Shown here: piece after piece, positions 33,701-45,854 of the stretch
Layout: each line of letters starts with the position of its first letter
Position numbering within the stretch: the first letter of the stretch is position 1
NCBI GenBank assembly: GCA_963556255.1
Contig: OY744612.1
Coordinates: 26,203,637 to 26,267,636 of the forward strand
DNA: 64,000 nt
Source: Allolobophora icterica
Lineage: Eukaryota; Annelida; Clitellata; Crassiclitellata; Lumbricidae
Direction of reading: 5' to 3'
Position numbers and translations under genes: made by a program
Notes under the pieces: model-generated
The model's database searches: none
Seen by the model: only the letters and a program-made list of their open reading frames with translations
What the model was told of the DNA's origin: nothing

Positions 33701-36700
33701 AGGCGAGTGATGAAATTCTTGTAATCTTTGGGTGGAAGAGAATATTCATGTGCACGAGGGCGAAGGGAATAAGTCCGGCGTATTTGGAGTGGAAAGAGGT
33801 AGCTTCTCGTTGAAGTATTAATATATTAAGGTTAGGTGGCTTGTACACATGAATCCGTTCAAAGCATTGTTGTGTCTGCTTATTAGAAAAATCTGAGGAG
33901 CCAAAAATTTTGAATTTGCCCAAAAAGCTGAACTCAAAGGAGAAAGTACCAGTACCTTTAGTTGAAGTTTCAAACACTTGTTTCAGGTAAATAACTGTAT
34001 AATAATTTTATCTTTATAGTTGATGTTATTAGTGCTGCCTCTCGATTAAAACATTAAACTCAATTATTTGATCATGCTTTTATTAACATGAATAGTCTTC
34101 ATCATATTAAAATGTAAGGTTGTTAATCATCTTTTAAAAAAAATTCCACTTTAGAATCTCCAGAAGGCTTTAAAAATGTATAAAATCAAATTTTGAAAGT
34201 ATTCTTTCAGATGAAGCCAATTTTCTAAGCAATGTTGTTTATGCCCTTTGTCACAGTGCCTTCTTGTGAATAAAACATTCACAAGGCACTGTTGCAGATG
34301 GCAGAAAAATGATTCGTGGCTAGTCTGATCAAATATGGAATGCTCTCTAGCTTGTGACTTCAACCTTTCTTGTGGACATGTCCGTGTCGATCTGTGGTTC
34401 GATCCTTTACTGTTGGAGGGCAGCTATTTAGTTTATATATGGATGTCCTTTGTGAAATGTTTCCTTGTAAGCCTTCATCAGTAGCAATGTTGATGGACCA
34501 TCCTGGATATTCAGGGCAAACTATGGCAACAGCAACATGACATCACTGTAAGGCAGTTCTTCATGTGGATCACAAAGATTGCGTTTTACCGAGCTCTAGG
34601 TGTATTGTTATTGTTTTAAGGATGGCTGCATTGTCAATGTGCTTTTATCAATGTACTATGCTGTGGGTTATTACAGACTAAAAGTGGCACATTAGGTAGT
34701 GTGGTATGTACTCGTTTACATGCTCCCGGTTTAAACACCATTCTGCTGTAGTCTTTGTTCTCCAAGCTATGAACCTAACACACCATACTACCGTAGTTCA
34801 TGCGCCATGCAAGAAAAGAAGCGTAGCACTGAATGTTGACCTTTTTAACATTATCCGTTTTTACACGTAGCCTGATTTGCATGCTATATCATAAGACATC
34901 CCCTGACGGCTTCATACTGTATCACATCAGTGTCTGGTTTTATGGCTGTTGTTTTGGTTACAGTCCCTTGGTACGTAGGTGCAACTCGCTGGAGGCAGAG
35001 GTAAAGAGGATGAAAATGGAGCTCGAGTCTGTAAAGACGCAGGTGTCAGCAGGATCGTCACTAGTAAGCAGTTCATTTGGCTAACTGAATAATTAAATCA
35101 CTGATGCCGTCTTTGAGGAAAAAAAGTGAGCTATGGTCAGTACTAATAGCCCTGGCGGCCATAAGACGTTTGCTTTACACTGAATGCTAAGTACTGCAAT
35201 CAGTGAATTTACAAACTCTTCACTCAATGAGCAAATTACTAGAGGATAAATAACAGAGCAAATGGACTTTAACTGAGTTCTGGCTGTAAGGAAGGCACTG
35301 CATTGAGATGTAACTGAGCTTTTGTTTAGTGTGCATGCATATTGCAACAGCTGAATAATAAATAAGCGGCATTTTACATTTCAGTCTGATAGCACAGTTT
35401 CTTCTACATGCCAGCCGAGCTTCATATCTCCTAACACAGTAGACTTTCCTCTGCAGAAACCTCCCAGACGCAGCCCTCGACGTAGAGGTAAAGATCCAGT
35501 CACAAACTCTATATCTATCAGTCCATTCTTTCTATCACTAGTCTTTCGTGTGCTTGCATTCTTGAAAAGTTAAAAAATTTACTTATTTGAGTTCGTTTCT
35601 AAACCAGAACACTCTTCTAGTCTAATTTCATTGAGGCTGCAATAGCATAAGTTATCTCAACATGCTTGAATAATTCTACTCCATATGGCTTTGACTCATC
35701 TTTTGTTGAGTGTTTTGGAGTTCCAGCTGTTGATGACCATTTCATTACTAATTTGAAAAAAGAACACTTATAAAATATGTGGAGAAAATAAATTACCTGA
35801 GAATTACATCATCATCTTGGGATTCAGCCAATTTGCAAAATAGATGTTGATACATCTTTGCTTAATACCATGCATAATACCTTATGCATTAAATGTTGTG
35901 TTTATGAATATTTATATTGCACCTTTTAAAACCTAACAGAAGCACTGAAACATGACTACCATCTAACAGATCTGAAATTAGACAGGGTATTACACATGTC
36001 ATTTTTGATTATACTGAAAATGGCTAATCTTTTTCTGCCGATGTTTTACGTTACAGCCTTGGCCGACATTAACACAGACGGTCTCTTTAACAGTCCACTC
36101 TGCCTTCCTCCAGTTGTGAAAAGAGGCAAAAAGACAATTAATAGCTGTGCTGGTATGTAGAACTTGTTCTGCTAACGAGGCAAGGTCAGGTAATTGCTTG
36201 TTTATTTTCTGCCTTTGTTAACATCAGTTCCCAAATCAGTGATCCTGTGAGGTAAAGTGCAAATGTTACAACAGCAACATTATGTATGTACCTATGTACA
36301 GCAAAACATGCAAGTTTGCTATGCAAATATTTGGTTGCTGTTAAAAAATTGACTTGTTTGTGATTGTTAATGTTTCCTGTTGAACGGATTCAATGTGCGT
36401 TTCTGAACTGATGTAAGGTGACATAAAATTTAAGTTGTAGTATATTGTATTACTGGTATATGTTAATCTGCAGCAGTCTTGTAATCTCTAGTCTACTCTT
36501 TTTTCAATGAATTTGTCAGATGGGGATATTCACTACAGCTATTGATTTTAATGGGCACCATGCCATGATGTACACGCACAAAAGTAGTGCAGTTTTTTAG
36601 AAGCTGCAAAATGAGGTGCTTGAATGGGGTAATGGTGATCAGGAAGATGATGCTTATTGTTATTATTTTTCAGTGCCTGTATGTTGTTCATTAAGGTGCT

Positions 36701-38344
36701 ATATAAATGTTTCAGTACATGTATAATATTTGTGATGTAGGTATTTATGATAATGATGATCAGGTTGAGAATGTCTCGGGAGTTTTTGAAGCAGCGCTGT
36801 ACGAATTTGTAATTACAATTACGAAAGTTTCTGTGTTTGGAGTTACTTTAAAATATAACTGGTTTTTGTTCCAGTTGAAACTCTCTGCTTTCCAAAAGTT
36901 GGTGGCTTTGATCCAGATCTTCCAAGAGAAAGAAGTAAGAGACTGATCTACTAACAAATCACTTAGAATTTTTGACCACTGGAAACCAGTTCTGTAACAA
37001 GCCACAATGCTTCAAAAACAAAATTTATTGTAATTTTTGCATTTCTTCAGTACCGAAAAAGCGAAATAGTAGGAAGCAGCTTATTCATTAGTGCACAATG
37101 ATTTTTGTATTAAATATATATATATAAGAAGTGCTGTTAACTATCACTTTATGTTACTTTATTTTGTAGATGTTGAAGTTCTTGGCCTGCTGAATGGGTC
37201 TCTGCGAGACTTGAGGATGCTTCAGAAAATCGGTGAAAAAAAGGCACGCCTCATTTACGATTGGCGAGCATTAAATGGACCTCTATTCTCGGTTAGTTTG
37301 GCCTTGGTTGGCTGCGCCAGTTTTCAACATTCCTAAAATGAGGATTATATAAATATGTATATGCATTTATGTATCGACTTAATGTAGCACCTTTTCAGCG
37401 TACCTCACAAGTGATGTAAGACATAGTTATGCCATTTATTCCATTGCCTTCTCAGTGGTACCTATGGGTGGATCAATTGAGAGGTCATCCATTAAAAGAT
37501 GTTCACAAAAAGGAAGATATGTGTTGTCCAGATATGGAAAAGGGGTATGGGTTAAGCTCCGTGATACCTAATAGTTGTTTCATTATAGGCTGGGCCTGAA
37601 ACACTAACTTTATTCAGATTGCAGTGTGCACTGCTTAGATATTGTTGGATTTAGCTGGGAATATTAGACCTTGAATGACTGTTGGCAATTTTGTGCAAAC
37701 GTCCAAAATGGGTAGGGCTGGGTAATGCCAAATGTAGATATGGGAGGCAAATGTGGGAGGGAGGAATCCAAAGTGACTGAGTAGGATAGCTGGCTGACTC
37801 ATTTGTTTTCAGATTAGGAATGACTGTATGATTTTTTAACTGTAGATTCCTGATCTCCAGAAAATTCCAGGCTTCACTGGTTTCAAGAGTTTTCTCCAGG
37901 TCAGTATTATTACAACTTATATCCGAGAAGTATTTTATGCACTTGCCTGTCCTGAGCCCCTGAAGCTGATCTTAAATTACGGTTGTAATGTGGTAAACTT
38001 TTCTAACCGCATGACCAGACAAGACAGCCAAGGCAACATTGCAGTAATCGATTCGGCTCACGATTAAACTTTGCACAAGATAGCGACGACACCTAATGGC
38101 TAAATTTTGATGACCACCAAGTATTTGGGCATTCAGTGGCATAAAGCAGTTGTACGTGAAGGACTTGCCCAGGGTTCTTATGCAACGATCATGTTGTGCA
38201 GACTTGAACCCAGCACTTTCTGCCTTACAGGCTTAGTGTTCAACCTGTTGGCCAGTGTGACTTGCATTACACTGCATGAATTCTCAACTTTCAAATCTGT
38301 TTTCTCTGTTCTGTCAACAGGCAAACCTTATCGAACTTGACTAA
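27774..38344 (+). CDS. KIF22: Kinesin-like protein KIF22 (chromokinesin Kid, kinesin-10)
   Basis: Exons: 27774-27934, 29264-29391, 29866-30029, 30295-30440, 30873-31049, 31553-31628, 32657-32701, 33140-33284, 33887-33986, 34964-35063, 35385-35487, 36057-36152, 36875-36934, (37051-37068 optional), 37170-37291, 37846-37899, 38321-38344. This gives 566 residues, or 572 with the optional exon; human has 665. The motor domain has P-loop GPTGSGKT (92-99), switch I NAHSSRSH (208-215), switch II DLAGSE (243-248) and [12 protein letters not shown] coiled-coil-like segment lies at about 381-414 ([19 protein letters not shown]). The C-terminal helix-hairpin-helix DNA-binding domain is [20 protein letters not shown] followed by [18 protein letters not shown]. 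The protein binds chromosome arms and microtubules and generates polar ejection force. The start chosen is the first ATG just before the conserved [11 protein letters not shown]. The intron after 31049 begins GC rather than GT. Confidence 0.95.
28140..28265 (-). mobile_element. tRNA-derived SINE
   Basis: The reverse strand reads TTGGTTGGAGCGTTCGGCTT (A-box-like), then GAGTTTGAGTCTCC (B-box-like), then the body GGGACCTTGAGCAAGTCCTT. The same body recurs at 5560 and 38160. KIF22 intron 1. Confidence 0.6.
31214..31422. mobile_element. Short hAT-like element in KIF22 intron
   Basis: It starts CAGGGCTGTAGTCGAGGG, ends ACCACTACAGCCCTG, and has an exact duplication agggtaat at 31206-31213 and 31423-31430. 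The interior is repeats of GTATACTCACCTC. The same family is nested at 44479-44844. Confidence 0.88.
31690..31748 (+). repeat. L2-like 3' tail
   Basis: GGGAGTGCCTCTGAGTAGTT is followed by GAGAGGCGCTATATAAATGT, in a KIF22 intron. Confidence 0.55.
32211..32584. mobile_element. Non-autonomous hAT element in KIF22 intron
   Basis: It starts CAGCGGTTCCCAAACTTTTC, ends GTTTGGGAAACTCTG, and both ends contain GGGTCGCGACCCAC. The duplication aattagga is exact at 32203-32210 and 32585-32592. The terminus is a widespread animal hAT type. Confidence 0.9.
32995..33138 (+). repeat. CTTGCC-rich pyrimidine tract before KIF22 acceptor
   Basis: A diverged series of CTTGCCTTG, CTTACTTTTTCTTGCC and similar units runs to the acceptor AG at 33138-33139. 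A comparable TTACC tract lies at 29135-29230, upstream of the acceptor at 29263. Confidence 0.5.
38140..38270 (-). mobile_element. tRNA-derived SINE
   Basis: The reverse strand carries TGGCCAACAGGTTGAACACT, then B-box GGGTTCAAGTCTG, then CCTGGGCAAGTCCTTCAC. It is the same family as 28140-28265 and lies in the last KIF22 intron. Confidence 0.55.
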
Positions 38345-38691
38345 ACTGGCCGAATACCAGCCACTGTAGGATCCGTGTTTGCATCTAGCAAAGGGAACCG
38401 TTCTTGTGGCTACGATTGTTTTCCACCCTTGCCTACACTGACAGTAGACAACACCTCATAAAAACAAATTTTCTCTGTGCAAAATATTGTGACAATAAGA
38501 ATGACAGTTTTACAGAGAAGGTACAAGACTCTGCTACGAAGTTGTCTAAGATTTTATGTAAGATTTTACGCAGTTTTTAACATTTGTGCGTATTCAAGTA
38601 AAATTGGGACGAAAAAAAATTTCAATTACACGGGTTAGACAATGACATTATGTAGAGTTTGTGATGTCGCCAACGTGGTTCTGCATCTTGG
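38345..38691. other. Gap between convergent KIF22 and GST stops
   Basis: Must contain both 3' UTRs. It is AT-rich, no repeat was recognised, and no clear AATAAA was seen on either strand. Confidence 0.35.
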
Positions 38692-40744
38692 CTAAAGCTT
38701 TGCTGATGGTGCCTTAAACATCTCCTTAACCTTGTATATGTGTGCACTGGCTTCATCAAAATGTGGCTGTAATCTGTCTTGAACTCTCTTGGCCCAAGCG
38801 TCGAGCCGTGGGCGCCCACGAAAGACGTCGTGTCTCACCGAGAGTGGCTGCTGCAGTTCACAGATTCCGAGGAGATCAGCTATTGATATTTCGTCTCCGG
38901 CTAGGAAGGATGCATCACGTAGGAAGATGTTCTCGATTTTATCGAGGCATGTCTCCAGCTGGGACTGGTATCCTTCGAGCTTCTTTGTGTCAATTGGTTG
39001 GTTAGTCATGCGTGGCTCAACCACCTGAAAGGTGTAACACTGCCAGATAGTTATCTAGTCTGTTACAGCTCATAAGAAATTACGCTCTTTAAATTATTAC
39101 TTAATTATCAAGTTCTTTTCTTAGCTTAAATTGTTAACATTGAGCTTAAATAGTGCTGTAGTGTCTACATACATAAACTCTGGAGTATTAAGGCAATATT
39201 GATGATGAATGTCCAGTTGGGTAAATATACATTTACCTTTCCTCGTCTAACTAAAATGTGTTGCATACCTGTATACGAAAGACCATGGATCCAAAGAGCC
39301 GTAGGTTGAGGTGCTGCCATGCCATGTAGCTGTCTACCCTGGCTCGCTTCTGAAGGTCTTTTGGATACCAATGATTGGCCACCTGGTATTTATCCGAAAG
39401 ATACTTGAGTATTGCCACACTAGAAGAAATTGTCACAAATAAAGCCAGTAACACAGGCTAAATCAACTTCGAAACATCAACTGTGTGAGTTGAAGGAAGC
39501 ATTGGTAGATTTGAGGATCCTTATAAATTATTAATTCAGCAGCCTGATGTGCAGGCTATCATTTCCTTGCCCTTAACTTTTAAAACTGAACGTGACCCTT
39601 TAACGATGAGGATTAGTTTTTCCGTACATTTTAATGCACGCTCGTCATTGCAGTGTTAGAGCCCAGCTTCCAATTCTGAATCTACCCTGGGTAAAGTGTG
39701 ATTGAAAGTTTTGAAACTAAGGCATAGTCATTAGTTTTTAGTCCTTCGTGACAAATGGGTTTGGTAATCCCAGGACTAAGATGTGTTGGTCAAGTTTTAA
39801 TAGTCGTGGCATAAATGATGTTATAAGATGTGTAAAGCAATTAGAAATACACAGGTTGCATTTTAATTACCAGAACCGGTCTGGCTTTGAACTTTTTGAG
39901 TTCACCCTGTTTTTGGGAGTTGTGGTTGATGACTGTGCACTTTAACTGGCGCTGCAGCAACACTGAAGGTGGTGCAACCCAGTCATAGCTGCAATGATCA
40001 ATTTTAAATATATATTAAGTGCATAACATGTTTCACATACCTCTCTGTAATCTTAAATCCATTTTCGTCGATTGCAGGCACAAGGTGGAATGGGTTTATT
40101 TTGCCATACTCCTCTCCTAAGTGCTCTCCTGAAAAACAGTTGGCATGTACAGTTATTCTACACTGACTGGACAGAGCACGATAAGGAAGTTACAGTACTG
40201 AATTGTTTGGGATAGAATCTCCACCTGGCTTCTCCCAGCAGATTACGATTTAAATTGACTACCGTTTCACATAAAACAACGGTCAGCTGGTACCTCATCA
40301 GCTGACGGATATCACGCCGTTGTGAAGATGACGCTGTATAAATAATTGCATACACAGATTGCATACAAAAGGTTCATTATGTGAGCCCTGCGTAATACTT
40401 TTGCTTTAATATGAAAGCAAACAATGTCATCGTGTCCTAAAATAAACATTTGAATTATTAATGCATCACGTTACAATAATTGCGAGGTTGCACAAAGTTA
40501 CTCTGTAGAAATGTAGGCTAGGCCTAGGTTTCGTTACATCTGCTGACGCTATCTTTAGTTCTTTTCTGAAATATACGTGATGCAAAGTATTAGTCTGGCG
40601 TATCACAATGGCAAATTGGAAACCTTTTCTTAGAGCAACAGGTTTTGGAGTAAACGGTATTCTGTTCGCCTTCAGAAACAATATGACGGCCCTCGATGGC
40701 TGCGACATCAAATCGTAATATACTTTCAGTCCAAGTCCAGACAT
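38692..40744 (-). CDS. GSTT: Glutathione S-transferase, theta class
   Basis: Four exons on the minus strand: 40744-40624, 40128-40041, 39419-39269 and 39024-38692. Phases join and give 230 residues; human GSTT1 is 240. The N-terminal thioredoxin-like domain has VYYDLMSQPSRAVILFLKAN. Ser14 lies where the theta-class catalytic serine (Ser11 of GSTT1) sits. It continues KINPFHLVPAIDE (cis-proline), SVAILKYLSDKY and NHWYPKDLQKRARVDSYMAW. The all-helical domain follows with FLAGDEISIADLLGICEL and FRGRPRLDAWAKRVQ. The enzyme conjugates glutathione to small electrophiles in the cytosol. Whether it is GSTT1-, GSTT2- or GSTT3-like cannot be said. It is tail-to-tail with KIF22. A long TA repeat lies about 0.3 kb upstream of the start. 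Confidence 0.94.
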
Positions 40745-41172
<428 letters not shown>

Positions 41173-41929
41173 CATTAACAGACCTAGCGAAACCCGGAGC
41201 CAGCGAAAGAGAAAGACCAAGAATCCGTGGCGGCGCCAGCAGGTTCAGCAGGTCGCGACACGCGCAGGAACCCTGCCTTAGATTCGCGCCATCTGCGCTT
41301 GGTCGCGACAGGGTCATGGGAGTTATTCAGCAGGTCGAAGAAATTAGAGTTTACAACATAGACTTCTATTGACATATTATAGATAAAACGTAAAAAAGTC
41401 GTTTAGATCTATACTAGATCTAGACGTGATATTACTGGAAATTCTCTACCTGTTCACTTCCCAATTAGCATCTTTCTATAATTACACTAGTGATGTTTTG
41501 GGGCAGATGCTGATGTTTTAGATGTAAAAAAGATATTAAAAAATTCTAAAGAATTTTACACAGCAGTATAAAGACCTTTGAGTGGTGCATAACCCCTAGA
41601 ATCTGACTTTACTTGGCTGGTTGACGCCCAGAGTAAACAAATGCAGGACCGATTTTGACAACACCCATATATTCTGGTCCCATGAGCGCTAGACCATCTC
41701 AGATTTTGGAACTGCGGCTATGTCACGCATGAATGCAAATATATACTTTGAATTTAAATATAGATAGTGCATACATTATGTAATAGGCTATATCTGCAAA
41801 GGTGCACGTCTATGGTCGTGACACCATCGTGACACCATACCTATTCTTAGATCAGAGGAGAAGATGTCTATGAGTTATATATAAGAGGTCCCCTATACCT
41901 ATTCTTAGTAAGAGGTAGTATGAGAAGAG

Positions 41930-42846
41930 CAGTCTTGTTGTCCTCGAGACCAAGGTCTTGGTCTCGAGTGCACTCGAGTTCGTTTTTAAAAGTCTTGGTC
42001 TTGGTCTTGGTCTTGAGGTTCAAGGTCTTGGTCTTGGTCTTGGTCTTGAGGTTCAAGGTCTTGGTCTTGGTTTTGCAAGACCAAGACCAAGACTTTTGTC
42101 AATATGAACAGTCATTAATTTTAACAAATGGCAAAGAATTTTAAAAATTTATCCAATAGTTACTCATACAGTTATTGCTTTAGCATTTACACGGTGTGAA
42201 TGAGGTCTTGGTCTTGGTCTTGGTCTTGAGGTTCAAGGTCTTGGTCTTGGTCTTGGTCTTGAGCTTCACTGTTGTTTTGGACAATTATTTTGACTTCCGT
42301 TTATTTACGATGGAATGATTTCAAAACAGACTCACGACTTGTGCATTTACATCCGGTTCTTGAAAAGCTGCTTTGTGTGCTAGCAATTTCAGCACTTGTA
42401 GACCGTATTTTTTCACATCGCAGAATTTTTATGAGGCCCCACAAGTCACGTCTTGGTCAGAAAATTCTGAGCAAATTATTTTTTTTATAAAATTCAACAG
42501 GCATTTGGAATAACATTTTGCATGAAGGACTTTTGTAAATACGAATTCGGAATTCTCTGCAGTCTGCATTTAAAGTTGTTTTGCTTGAATAAAATAAAAG
42601 ACTCACGTTTTTATTAAAATAACTAGTAGTCCGACTGGAAATTTTTAGTACGGAATAGAAGTCTGGATGTGAATTTTTTGGGTCTTGGTCTCGGTCTTGG
42701 TCTTGAGGTTCGAGGTCTTGGTCTTGGTCTTGGTCTTGAGGTTCAAGGTCTTGGTCTTGGTCTTGAGGTTCAAGGTCTTGGTCTTGGTCTTGGTCTTGAG
42801 GTTCAAGGTCTTGGTCTTGAAGTTTAAGGTCTTGACAACAAGACTG
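41930..42846. mobile_element. hAT element with TTGGTC minisatellite ends
   Basis: It starts CAGTCTTGTTGTCCTCGAG, ends CTTGACAACAAGACTG, and has an exact duplication gagaagag at 41922-41929 and 42847-42854. Both ends consist of TTGGTCTTGGTC / TTGAGGTTCAAGG minisatellite (41940-42085, 42204-42265, 42680-42835). The middle holds a hAT transposase remnant. It is a larger relative of 19635-19803. Confidence 0.88.
42272..42490 (+). pseudogene. hAT transposase C-terminal dimerisation fragment
   Basis: The open stretch includes RLVHLHPVLEKLLCVLAISA followed by LVDRIFSHRRIFMRPHKSRL. It matches the hAT dimerisation pattern HP-L-KLA---L--PATSA--ERVFS--G-----R-RL in order and spacing. The residues around SALVDRIFS replace the usual SA-SERVFS. 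No catalytic N-terminal part remains, so it is a dead internal-deletion derivative. Confidence 0.75.
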
Positions 42847-42854
42847 GAGAAGAG

Positions 42855-44437
42855 GTCGTTGCTTGCCACCATTGATATGTATTAATAGTTAATAGTATTA
42901 ATAGTACTATTAATACATATCAATGCTTGCCACTGATTACATGCAGATTATATATCCTGTAGATGTCATCTCGACGCAGTTTGGGGAGCTCTAATTCTCG
43001 GGATAACGATTTACGATTAGTTCGAAATTATCTAACCGTGTTACTGAAAAATCGTGTGTGAGTGCAAGATCAATGACCTCCTGTTCCTCAAAATGCAATT
43101 TATTTCACTAAGATACCGATGATTGAACAGTTTAATCAAACAGTTTACAAGATAAGTTGTGTCCAATTAGCCGTTCCTAGGTGGCACTACAGTCTCGATA
43201 TTGTTGATATAGGTTTTTGCAACTCGTTGGTCTGCAGTAGGCTAACTGTTGTCAGGATCACTGATGTGTATTAATACTATTAATAGAGATCACTGATCTG
43301 GCCAGGCTGCTCTGTTGATATGCCCTATCATTTAATATTTCTGTAGGTGGGGTTTGAGCGTGTGTGATTGTGTACGTTAGACTTCTAAACATTACATACA
43401 TTTGTGCAGCATTTATGGTAACTACTACCAAATTTTGTATTTCACGAAAACACCATTGATATGTTGATATGGTATTGATATATAGGAACGGCTAATTGAA
43501 TCGTTTTTATTTTGCGGTCTAAGATACTCATTGACTGTTTATCCGTTTATAAATCTGGACTTGTGTTGAGGGAATGGCAAGCGTAGAAATTGTCATATCA
43601 TTCCTCAAGCGGGAATTTAAACTGTTGGCTACTCAGGAATGTATACTATGATAATGTAAGGTAAGTTCTGCTAATTTTGCACAGCCCCGTTTAGAAAGTA
43701 GACCAGCACGTAGGCCTACTGCAGTTGACGCAATGACATTGTAGGCCTAATCGTTAACTTTGTTGACGATATAGCCTAGCCTATAGGCCTAAGTGTGCTA
43801 GAACTAATTTATTTGCCAGGTTGCGTTCAGATTCGCTGTCGAAGAACGCTTTGGAAAGTTTAAATGCCCCTTCTTTTTTTAGTGATATGCTTTTAATTAG
43901 GTCGAGGCTTGTTTAAGTTCAATTTCTGCCCAATTTCTAAAAGTTGAATGTGTCAAATCAGTGCAGATTGGGTCAAGTGTTTTGTTTTAAGTGGGTACTT
44001 GATGATATTATAGCGATCAAGTCATATCAAATGACTTGCACGTTTAAGTAATTATAGGGCTTAGAATAAGCTAGTCAATTAAAGTGGCGTTTAACTAGAC
44101 AGAGTGGCGCTATAATTAATAATTTCAAGCATTGGGAGAACTGTTGATGTTTACTAATTAAAACATCACGTGATTAAATATGACGAATGAATTCATATTG
44201 TAACCAAGGAAGCCAACGAGTGACCTCGCGAGCAGAGAAAGACGAAATGGACGTCATTTCAGCTTTTTGGGGGGTCATTTGAGTACGTTTATTACATTAG
44301 GGGCCGGGCCTATGTAATAATTAGTGTATGGGTTAACCTGAGCGTGGTTCAAGCGCTTTTGAGGGTTTATAAATGCGCTTTATGAAAGTTCAGATATTTA
44401 CATAGGCCTACCTGATAAAGTGTATAATATGAGGCTG
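42855..44437. other. Intergenic stretch without recognised genes
   Basis: AT-rich sequence with several short inverted ATTAATAGTATTAATAG-type motifs around 42885-42925 and three TAGGCCTA octamers (43711-43790). No coding block or complete element was recognised. Confidence 0.3.
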
Positions 44438-45010
44438 CATAGGCGTAATTTGTGGGGGGTACGAGGGGTACCCGTACCCATGGCTGTAGTCGAGCGTATA
44501 CGCGGGTATACAGCGTATACTTACCTCTAGAGAAATTTGAGAGCGTATACCCATGGCTGTAGACGAGGGTATACGCGGGTATACAGCGTATACTTACCTC
44601 TGGGAACGAAAATTTTTCAAAAAAGAGAGGTTTTTGAAGGTTTTTAGGGCGAATGACTAAAAAAAAAAAAAAAAAAAAAAAAAGGTCATCAACTTTTTCA
44701 GAGACAAAATCGTAAAAAGTCTGGAAATTTTCCGAGAATTGGTGAAAAGTCTGAAATTTTTCCTAAAAAAAGTCTTCAAATTTTTTTTACGCCGCTGGTC
44801 ACCGGTAGCGTATACTCACCTCAAATTTTACCACTACAGCCCTGCCCGTACCCCCACTTTTTGGACTGGGGGGTACCGTACCCCCCACTTTTTGAACAAT
44901 GCCAATCAATATTTTATTACTGTGCCTTCCCAGTGATCCAAGTCTCTGCCTTGTTTCGTGTATGTAAGAAATTAGTACCCCCCACTTTTTAGACCAAAGT
45001 TACGCCTCTG
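44438..45010. mobile_element. hAT-like MITE (AGGCGTAA family), carrier of a nested element
   Basis: It starts CATAGGCGTAATTTGTGGGG, ends CCAAAGTTACGCCTCTG, and has an exact duplication tgaggctg at 44430-44437 and 45011-45018. GTACCCCCCACTTTTT repeats occur inside. A second copy is at 53581-53780. This copy is interrupted by 44479-44844. Confidence 0.9.
44479..44844. mobile_element. Nested hAT-like element (CTGTAGT family)
   Basis: It starts CATGGCTGTAGTCGAG, ends ACCACTACAGCCCTG, and has an exact duplication cccgtacc at 44471-44478 and 44845-44852. The left end is duplicated internally at about 44552. It contains a 23-base poly(A) run at 44659. It is related to 31214-31422 and inserted into 44438-45010. 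Confidence 0.88.
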
Positions 45011-45112
45011 TGAGGCTGACTTGGTTGGCAGCGACTGTCTTCTTCCTCCTTTTCTTCTTCCTGCTTTTCTTCTTCCATCCTTTATCCTTTTAAACAAAAT
45101 CAAGGGGTAGGC

Positions 45113-45846
45113 CAGTGGTTAAATTGGTCATCCATATGCATATAGGTGGCACCGTGGCGAATCTCGAAATTTTTGTAAAGCACGAACACATAAGTCTTTC
45201 TGGCTAAACTATAAAACCAGTGTTTAATCTAGACGTCTTTAGGGGGGGGGAATGTCCCCCCAGGATTGATGTTTCCCCCAGAGGCCAGCAATATTACAAT
45301 GTAGAGACCTTTAGGGGAGGAAAATTCCTCCCCTCGATACATGTGGATAGGCCTACATGGTTTCTCCCCCAGAGAGATGAATTCCTAAAAAAAGTCATCA
45401 ACCTTCTTGAGAGAGCAATTGCTGCAGACAAAGTTAAAAATCGGACGAAGGACTAAAAAAAGGTCATCAACTTTTTTGGAAGATTAAATTAGGAAAAGTC
45501 TGAAACTTTTCAACATGGATGAAAAAAATCTTGTGTAAATTCTTTGCTCCCCCAGAAACCTTGTTTCCCCTCCCAGAAGAGGGGGACTGGAATAAACAGT
45601 GCTATAAAACTGATACTCGGTTTTCGCTATTCCATTCGATATAGGGCCTACTAAATTGCATGAAATATGATGCGTATTATGGTATTATCGATTACTGCAA
45701 CCAAAGATACATAAATTTATGTGACGGGTCTCCACTTTTAGGTGATGGTCACTTTTAGGTGGCGGATCTCATAGTCCAGGTGGCGGATCTCAAACCCAAG
45801 GTGCCGGATCGCAGATCCGGCAGGATCCGGCTGAATTTAACCACTG
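45113..45846. mobile_element. hAT-like element (CAGTGGTTAAATT family), carrier
   Basis: It starts CAGTGGTTAAATTGG and ends GAATTTAACCACTG. It is flanked by gggtaggc (45105-45112) and ggggaggc (45847-45854), one mismatch. TGGCGGATCTCA-type repeats lie near the right end. It hosts the insertion 45218-45602. Confidence 0.82.
45218..45602. mobile_element. Nested hAT-like element (CAGTGTTTA termini)
   Basis: It starts CAGTGTTTAATCTAG, ends GGAATAAACAGTGC, and is flanked by tataaaac on both sides (45210-45217, 45603-45610). The interior repeats CTTTAGGGG...CCCCC blocks and AAAAAAGTCATCAAC motifs also seen in other elements here. The right terminus carries a small change. Confidence 0.75.
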
Positions 45847-45854
45847 GGGGAGGC

